Of a stretch of 64,000 nucleotides of DNA, positions 56,001-64,000 are shown in pieces; position 1 is the first letter of the stretch, and the number at the start of each line of letters is the position of its first letter. The position numbers and the translations under genes were made by a program. A model generated the notes under the pieces. That model was not told the origin of the DNA. It saw only the letters and a list, made by a program, of their open reading frames with translations, and searched no databases. The stretch covers positions 54,154,001 to 54,218,000 of the forward strand of contig CM073596.1 of NCBI GenBank assembly GCA_037074705.1, in the 5' to 3' direction. The stretch is from Zhengitettix transpicula (Eukaryota > Arthropoda > Insecta > Orthoptera > Tetrigidae).

Positions 56001-59000
56001 TTAATATAAAAAAATAATATAATCAAGTTCACAAATGAAGCATTCTATATATTCAATACTTGGTCATTTTTGTAATTCAGTTTCTAGTAAAATAGACATT
56101 TATATGAAGAATACACATAGTTTGATTGATATTTGAAGACTACAATAAGGATGTGTGTATTCTTATATAATTGTATCCTGTCATTCTGAGGAATTAAATA
56201 AACATTTATTTAAAAATATCTTAAGAAAATTGACAAAAATACAGAATTAAGAAATTGTCTTTAAGAGTTGGACATAATTTTATCATATAATTTTAATCTA
56301 CGTAACAGCTACAATTTTTACAATCAGCTGTTATATTGTCATTTTTAAATTGTATTGAGATTATATCAAGTCATAGACTATTATCTTTATGTTAATAAAA
56401 TATATATTGTATTTCATTTGTTTTTCCAAAGAACAAATTGAAAATTTGAGGCCAACCATTCACATTGCCTTTGTAAAGAGTCCATGTCATCAACTGTAAT
56501 GTCAATATTTTTTTTTATAAATTTAACCTTTGTTACTTGATATTATAATATTTAACTCTTTATGCGACACAAAAGAAAGAATGAAATGAAAACTGATTGT
56601 TAAGCACTGATTAATATTTGTTAAGTGTTAGGCACTAGACTATATACATGTACAAACTTAGGGTTTAACTGTAACCTGTAAAATATTTGTACACTTATAT
56701 GTGTATGATCAATTAGATAGAGGCCTAACTGTAAATATGTTAGTGAAATTATTTAAGAATAATAAAAAACACATAATCACAAATCTTCCATGTAGCTCTC
56801 ATATTGTTACATATGAGTCAGGTGCTTGATACCATAATGCTGTATGATAACAATATAACATTGACACTGGACATAATAAGACAAACCAGTAATGTCAGTC
56901 ACAGCTAAATGGGAAACACAGAAAAATTGGTAATATTAACCCATTTCTATCTTGAAAAGTCAGCTTCAAATATTAATCACTGCTCTCATTCACACTCATC
57001 TCATTCATTTCACAAAAATATTACGTTATAACTTGCAGCATCAAGCTGGTAATCTATCCTTAGCTTTTATAATGTTTGCTAATATCTTTTTCCAATTGTT
57101 TTCCTGAGCAATTTACCTCCATAATTCAACCACAACAGGAATAAAAATATAAATCTAAAACTAATATAATTTATTTCATTTTTCTGTTCATTTTCATGAA
57201 TATATAGAATTTATTCATAAAGAGAGATGTCAGTAAGAATAAAACACCATTGGTTAGTACATTACTATGCCATTCCTTAATAATATGTCTCCCTAAAATC
57301 AATTTTATTAATTACTGGATCGGTATCTTCAGTTTTACTGTAAAGTTTATTTAATTGATATATTCAGGCCATAATTTAGTTTGACCATATATTTCAACAT
57401 TTTATACTCATCTCTGACAAGCGCTCAACAATGCATAAAAATTGGAGAAATTATGACAGCAGCATGATTATTTTTTATAATTGGCAAATTATTAGTACTG
57501 AAAATTTAATCAAATAAAATATAACTGAGTGTGATGGTTCCCATAGTCTTTGGAGCACAAGGTAGTTGCTTTCTCAATACTTGGTAACAAAAACTTTTTA
57601 ATCGGCTCTAATGCTTTGTCTGCCACATTGACGAAAGTTACTCTGGTTCTGTTTGGTACAGATATGCCTCAACAACTTAAATAAATTATATTGTAAAGAA
57701 ATTTCAACAAAATACTCTGTATTTGTCTTGTTTATTTTTAAACTATAATTGGCTGTATCAGTAGCCGACATGAAATACCATCAAAATTCTGCAATTTTTC
57801 AGATGTAATCCAGAGGTACAACATTGACAAAGTCCACAGTCATGTAAGAGTGGAAAGGCCAAATTAAGGTGATCTGATGTAAATGTCCTTTGCCAATGTT
57901 ACAGCATGTGTCACCTTAAAGGCATCTCGTGGAATAAATATATTAATTACTTGTCAAATCACATTAAAATTACCTGCTATTGGTCATCATAGCAACATAA
58001 TGGTATCATGGTATCATCACCTCTGCTATGCTCATAGTAGCCAATTTTTAAGTTACAGTTCATAATTGGTGGAATGAGGAATAATTTTAAATCACGGTCC
58101 TCTCTCAATATTTTGAAGTGGTTTTATAACTCACTAAGGTACAGCTTTAAAATAACCTTCCAGATTTTATAGCTAACACTAAGCTTATATTTTTTTAAAA
58201 TTACTAATGGATCTTATGCTTCCATCAATATATAAGAATTGTTATTTGTAACCATATTCCCAATTAAAAAACAGTGGTGAATGAGACAAAAGTTATTTTG
58301 ATAAGAACAATGTAGCAAATATTTGTATTGTTTTACAATGTACTAGTAAATACACAAAAGTAATGTTTGAATTAAAATATGTTGAATGTCACAGTAAATT
58401 TTTGAGAACTCCACAAAAATGATTTCATCTTTTGTGTATTTACCAATTAATATTTTTCAGTTTTCATGTGCTTTTATATTTATTAAAATGGAATTTAATC
58501 GTAGGTGTGAAATTCCCATAATAAGACTAATTTTAATTACGTTTCTTCAAAAACTTGTGTTCCTTAATTGAATCTCAAAATTTATACCATATATGTAAAA
58601 TAGGTTACATAACAGGAAGTCAAATTATCTTTCTTCTGAACACACGACTTCAATTCTTATCAAAAATAAAAAAAAATGAACAATATTGTCTGATTATTAC
58701 TATTAAATCTAAAACTTCCTCAAAATGAATTTCAAATAATTTTTTAATTGTAACAGTCTAAAATGTACAACAGTTTTCATATATCTAATACAATATTCAG
58801 TATAAGCTACCTACATTGCTTTATGAAACTTTGAATGCTGGAAAACATATCACAAGTCTCATGTTACCAAAGCAGTACAAGGTTAACGTTCAAGTTATAA
58901 AAGGAAACATATATTTTCTGTAGTACAGGAAAATGGGATTATATTTGATTTTGTTATTAAGTATGATGATGATAATGCTCAGCTATGCTTTGATATTAGT

Positions 59001-60560
59001 ATTTAAGCAAAAAATAAATGCCTTGACCAACACGATGGATATCTCTTTCGTCATTCATGAACTTCTTAATATTGAAAAGTAATCATTGCTTTTGAACAAA
59101 ATACAACAAAAAGCACAAACAATAACTAAAGTTAACACAGAGCAATGTATCGCAACAATACCACATTATTTGATTCTGTTTGTGCCCTATCAAGTAGTAA
59201 ACAGTTTAACAGAAATGCCATTTCTGTAAGGAATTTGTATTTCACATTTCAGAAGGTTTATCCAGTTGGTTCAATATTACAGTTAGTTTGGAAATTGTTT
59301 TCATTCAAGGCATTATATTCCTCCTGCACACAATGCTCACAGTTTAAAAACTATACACACTGCTGAAATAATGTCCAAGTACAAGTTGTTAGATGTAGAA
59401 CTCCTCAGTTGGTAACATTAGCTGGTGAATAATGAAATGTCAAATTACATAATCAACAATCCTCAGAAATAATCCTCATTCTAAGTATGACAATACGTTT
59501 AAGAAGAAAAATGCCTTTGTGTGCAAATGTGTGTGCCGGTGCTCTTATAGATAGACACATATTGGTTTGTGACAGAATCTTTATGTAATGAGACAATAAA
59601 TAAGGTGAAGGAATTATAATTTAGATATCAATTTATTTTCTACGTATCAAAGAAGCACTAGTTACATTGATTCACTAAAATATTTTGTAATTGTGCAAAT
59701 GTGAAAACTTCGAGAAAATTAATGGACATAGGAGCTTCCAACTAATTGTATAAACAAAAATGCTTAGTATTTTTGTAAAAAAATAATTACCCTTAGAGTA
59801 TACTGTACACTTTGTATAGCAAACACTAAAAGAAGTTCAGCAAGTCACTAATAAAATAAACTTTTCTGTATTCAAAATTAAACACAGACTAAGGAGTTTT
59901 GTCATTGTCAAATATGTTCTGTATGCCAAATTTGACTGTTCTTAGGAACATTGAAATGTGATTAGCTGTAGCGTGTGTGGCCAAGAAATATTGATAAAGG
60001 TGTGGCAATAGGGAATAAAATGAAACTGTTTATATATTTTGTATTCAACTTTTGTAAACTTATTTAAATCACCTGTGATTTATAGATGTATTTGATATTG
60101 ATTCTAGTGACTCAAAAAAGTGTTTGATGAAACTTGGATGATGGACAAGTCAATTTACCTCTCTCTCTTTTTGGAATATGTAGTGTTTGCTACGGAAGTT
60201 ACAGTTTAACAGTAATTAAGTAAGATAAAAATAAATGTTTCAAATGAAGATTGTTTAATGTTACATTAACAGTATAAGTACCTATGTATTATTAAGCAAG
60301 TTGACATTTTAAGAGTATAATTCATTTGAACTTAGTTACTTGTGTTATGTGTAGAAAAATCATGTAAAAGTATATCAATGTTACCGTTTGGTTGGAAATT
60401 GGATGTTATGTAATTTTGCAACAGAAAATGTACCCAATGTATTAATATATTGATAAATATATATATATATATATATAACAAACAATAGATCAGTTATTTT
60501 CTTTTGTCATTCTACTTTTGTGTAAAACAATGTTATAAATAAAACTTCTGTTGTGGATCA
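53079..60560 (+). other. Probable long 3' UTR of Corin (end not fixed)
   Basis: About 7.5 kb after the stop holds no convincing ORF and none of the repeat families that fill the introns. AATAAA signals occur at 53938, 54941, 56197 and 60538, so the transcript could end as early as about 53.96 kb or be alternatively polyadenylated. The extent is inference from what is absent. An (AT)n tract lies at 60459-60477. Confidence 0.4.
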
Positions 60561-62109
60561 TCAATCACAGTTAAACAATTATAACATTTTACCCCACTAC
60601 CCATGTGTACCCTCATAACTTATAGTAGAATCTGATATCTTTATTTTATTGCAGTTTAGTGTCTAGAATTATGAAGGTCTAGTCTTCGAGTTCCATCACT
60701 TACATTCTATTGTCATAGTAGTGATAATGTACAATTGCCCCAAACTAGATAAATTAAATGTAGAGGGTTTGACATTTTGTTAATATAAGATCTTTTAATG
60801 TACTTCATTGTGGTGTGATCATATTACTCAATCATAATTTGGAACATAAAATTATATATATAATTTGACTTAACAGAAAGTGCACACCAACTGATTCAAA
60901 GGACCACCCAGCTGGAAAACATACCTTGTGGAAACATTATACTTGTTTCACAGGACCGACTGCACTTAAAACCTTAAATTCAGCACCATTCTCCACTTCT
61001 CTACAGCAATTTGTATTGTCCTAAGCCACCATAGATGTGGAAGTAGGATTTGGTGACAGAACTAAAATAGATAGAAAGCATGTCTCAGAGATTAAGTCTG
61101 AGACAATTTCCAGTCTTTTGGCTTGTTAACACCTAACCACTGGTCGAAGGAAAAACCCTGCCCCGTAGAAGCGTACAAGATTCTTGTTGAAGTAAACAAT
61201 AGCTTAGAATCATACACATTTACCTTCATATGCAAGTAAGCAACCAACAATGTGAACACACCGTAACAAGACAGTGTCTAACTGAAGCACAGCAACAATG
61301 AACTCAGCTCAAAGAATAACTTTCAACTAATGCAATGCTGGAATGTAAACAAGAACAGCCAACAAATCTATTGCCCCATGCAGAATACAAAATACAGCTT
61401 AGCTGAATACTAGATTAACAGAAAAAATGCAATGACCAATTTATAGCAGTTCCAATTCGTGGCTAACTGAATATGGTTGTCCCCCACTGGAGTCAATTAG
61501 CCAGTTTGGTGCAATAACAAAAAAATGTTTATCCATCACCCAATGTCTCAAATCTTAAAAGTAATTGGATACTACTTTGAAAATGTAGTTTATATTAATT
61601 TATATACTCAGACACACCACACAAAGGAAAGGTGTTAGCTCAGATTAGAAGCTTGGCAGTGGAGTTCGACCTGAAAGCCTGGGTGAATAGCGGCAGTGGA
61701 TAGGATAGTTTAAAAAGACAAATCCTCGTATGGTTCACTCAAGGTCGGGTCCGTTCATCTCTTTATAGAATTACCTACTAATTTCAGCAATTCCAAGATG
61801 AAAGGCTGCCGACACGTAAATCCACCAAGGATGTTCAAAAGTATCATGTAGATTGAGTAGTGTCTCAACCTTGCACATAGAAAAGCTTTTGTTTTGTTTT
61901 TTTAACGAGGGTAGGAGAAAAATCTCTTCAAAAACACTTTGGTAGCAGTCCACACTACATGCTAGTGCAGGAATCTTACCCACAAAAAAACATCTCCTTT
62001 TCCATGGATGACCAATTATTGCTTCCTACAGAACTGCAAATAAGTATTACTTCATAGGAAGCGGTCTTATCATTGACTCTTCCTCCTCTTATAGACTATT
62101 CTCCTTTTC
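60561..62109. other. Intergenic, no gene recognised
   Basis: Short frames only. The sequence is less AT-rich than the preceding 7 kb and may contain further remnants of the LINE at 62110, but I cannot align them by eye. Confidence 0.3.
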
Positions 62110-62850
62110 AACTTTGTGTAGTTCATTTATAACCATAGAAGCACGTTTGCTGATCGCCTTCCACTTGTCTGCTGACTCCAGCTTCACAGAAACCAAATTA
62201 GACTCCAGTCCATCACATATGATCCTCTCTAAGATCTTTCCTGCTGTGTCCAACATACATGGCAGACAATATGATGAGGGTTCACCAAGCAGTTTATTAG
62301 CCTTCAGGAGAAGTACTAATCTCTATTTCTTCCACCATTGTAGGAAGATCCCTTCTTGAAGACAGGTGCTATAGGTATCTAGGAATATGTCCGGGCAGGC
62401 ACTTAAAACAGTTTTTAATGCCAAGTTCAGAATTCCATCAAGACCAGGTGCTTCTATATTACCAATTCTATCGCAGGCTTTGAGCATCTCTTCCCTAGTA
62501 ATTGGCTCAACTGTGCTATCTTCTTGTGGATTTCTGTGATCTTAATGATCCTCATGCTATCGGGGACAAAGCGTCTCTACCAGCAGTACATGCAGACAAA
62601 GAGGGCGGCTGGTAGATCTTAAACTTTCCCATGATGATCTTGTACGGCCTACCCCAGGGGTCACCATGACCTCATCGCACAACTCTTTTATCCGTCTTTA
62701 TCGCAGATGAAAGCTCATATCGAGCATGTTTGGAATTCCTCTTGGAGCTGCTCGAAGAACATCTGCCACTTGATCTTTGTAATGTTACACATGTTTCATA
62801 GTGCTACTATATTCTCTGTCCACCAGTATACAGGTGGCCTCTATTATTTT
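62110..62850 (-). pseudogene. R1-clade non-LTR retrotransposon reverse-transcriptase relic
   Basis: The - strand reads, in order and across several shifts and stops, PPVYWW (about 62830), LCDE and WG (about 62660), REEMLKACDRIGNIEAPGLDG (62432-62480), CLQEGIF and WWKK (about 62340), LLKANK, GEPSSY, and LLDTAGKILERIICDGLES (62200-62255). This order is typical of the linker and reverse-transcriptase fingers of R1-type LINEs. It is heavily decayed and the palm with the YADD box is not seen. No 28S rDNA target is visible beside it. Confidence 0.82.
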
Positions 62851-63100
62851 CCTTCCTGCGCGACATGGCGGCCTTGCAGGTCTGGGAAACCCATTCCATG
62901 ACCTTTTCTGCAAGACAATGGACTAAGAATAAAAACACTAGCACCACACGTGATGAATGCACTAAAGGTACTCGAACCACATGAATGCGTAGATTTAAAG
63001 GCCAGAGCCAAACACAAACTACTCTTGTCTATGATGAAAGCACACACGGAAAAACACTAACACAGCAGGCAAAAGAGGACTGAACACCAATATAAAAAAC

Positions 63101-63200
63101 AACACTCTAACACAGCAGGCGAGAGAAGAAAATAACACTCTAACATAGCAGGCGAGAGAGAGAAATAACACTCTAACACAGCAGGCAAGAGAAGAAGGAA
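63101..63200. repeat. 33 bp minisatellite, three units
   Basis: AACACTCTAACACAGCAGGC followed by GAGAGAAGAAAAT repeats at 63101, 63134 and 63167, with a partial unit near 63053. Because 33 is a multiple of three, an antisense frame shows an 11-residue repeat; I do not call it a gene. Confidence 0.85.
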
Positions 63201-64000
63201 TGACCATCCAAAAGTGGAGCCCACATGTCAGGTAAGAGCTCTCCTCCACAAACCACCATGACACCGGTGGCAGGGTAAGCAACCTCACACAATGGGCATG
63301 AACAAAAGGTTAACAATCAATTAATATATTACATAAAGTAATTGGATTGGGGTTATCTTCTATTTATAAAGTAACTAAATGGTAAAATAAAATTCTTTAG
63401 ATACTTTATTTTTATATAAAATCTACAATAATTATGGTTATCAACATAAGCAACATCTCCATGAGAATGAATATCACAATAGCGATGCACGCCGTGGCAT
63501 GAATTATTAAAAAAAATAACAAAAATTATACATGTGTTCTCTGCAGCATTTTCTAATGAGTTACCAACAGTTAACTTTATCAATGTGAGGTAAGTAGCCT
63601 GAGTTCATTTGAGACAAAGTAATAATAATGTTGTATGTGTCAAAAAGGAAGGTCTATTCTGCACATCTGCAAAATCACGTGGATTTTGAGAGCAGATGGC
63701 ATGGACATAAGTGGGATGAATGATTAACACTTCCACTATTTGCCAGCTGTAACAAGTTCTTCACATCGTCTGGTTAATACAACTCAAAATAACAAACTCT
63801 TACACTAGAAACAGCTCTGTGTCATTACAATCCTACTTTAAACATTCAATTGACAGCTTCCAAGAACTTAGGAACTGCACAATCAAACCCTTATTTCTTC
63901 CACTAAACAGAAGGAATCTCCCAACAGTAGCAGTCTTTTTCAGAAATCTTTTCACGTTTTCTGTATTTTTATGAAACCAGATGTATTTGAAAAGTATTTG
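63201..64000. other. No gene recognised
   Basis: AT-rich with short frames only. It could belong to a neighbouring transcript outside the window, but nothing shows this. Confidence 0.3.

Noticed and set aside
63101..63200. CRISPR array
   Set aside because: The units are directly adjacent without spacers; it is a minisatellite.
63019..63288. An 89-codon - strand ORF with an 11-residue repeat
   Set aside because: It is produced by the 33 bp minisatellite and has no coding features.

Overview
The window looks like nuclear DNA of an insect. It is AT-rich, with very long introns packed with mariner, Penelope-like, non-LTR and tRNA-derived repeats, and it holds one insect-type gustatory receptor gene. 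A cockroach or termite is my best guess from repeat style and the receptor N-terminus, but this is inference. No bacterial operons, CRISPR arrays or rRNA genes are visible.

One large gene on the + strand dominates. It is a Corin-type, type II transmembrane mosaic serine protease, coded in 16 visible exons from 8672 to 53078; the start codon lies upstream of what I can identify. All 16 splice junctions keep one continuous frame of 1133 codons plus stop. The domain order is: Gln-rich cytoplasmic tail (exons 1-2), membrane anchor (exon 3), stalk (exon 4), frizzled domain with ten cysteines (exons 5-7), two LDL-receptor class A repeats (exons 8 and 9), scavenger-receptor-like domain (exons 10-11), and trypsin-like protease with His/Asp/Ser, Asp189 and an R|IVGG activation site (exons 12-16). 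About 7 kb of AT-rich, ORF-poor, repeat-poor DNA follows the stop and may be a long 3' UTR.

An intact single-exon gustatory receptor gene (18170-19348, - strand) lies antisense inside intron 2.

Layout: 1-8.6 kb, a degenerate ~75 bp tandem array, a near-complete mariner and unassigned DNA; 8.7-11 kb, Corin cytoplasmic exons; 11-22 kb, intron 2 with repeats and the receptor gene; 22-32 kb, membrane and frizzled exons among mariner, SINE and Penelope fragments; 32-43 kb, intron 7 with foldback elements, a LINE insertion with target duplication and a Penelope endonuclease relic; 43-53 kb, LDLa, SRCR and protease exons; 53-61 kb, probable 3' UTR; 62-63 kb, an R1-clade LINE relic.

The most interesting non-gene signals are: (a) a dispersed short motif, CTGAAGA plus hairpin plus GAAACG, in over a dozen copies, with stem pairing kept while its bases change; it resembles a hammerhead-ribozyme core, sits at the ends of foldback elements and follows the Penelope relic; (b) a decayed J-domain (HPD) reading frame in intron 8; (c) a three-copy composite repeat with an A-B-A layout.
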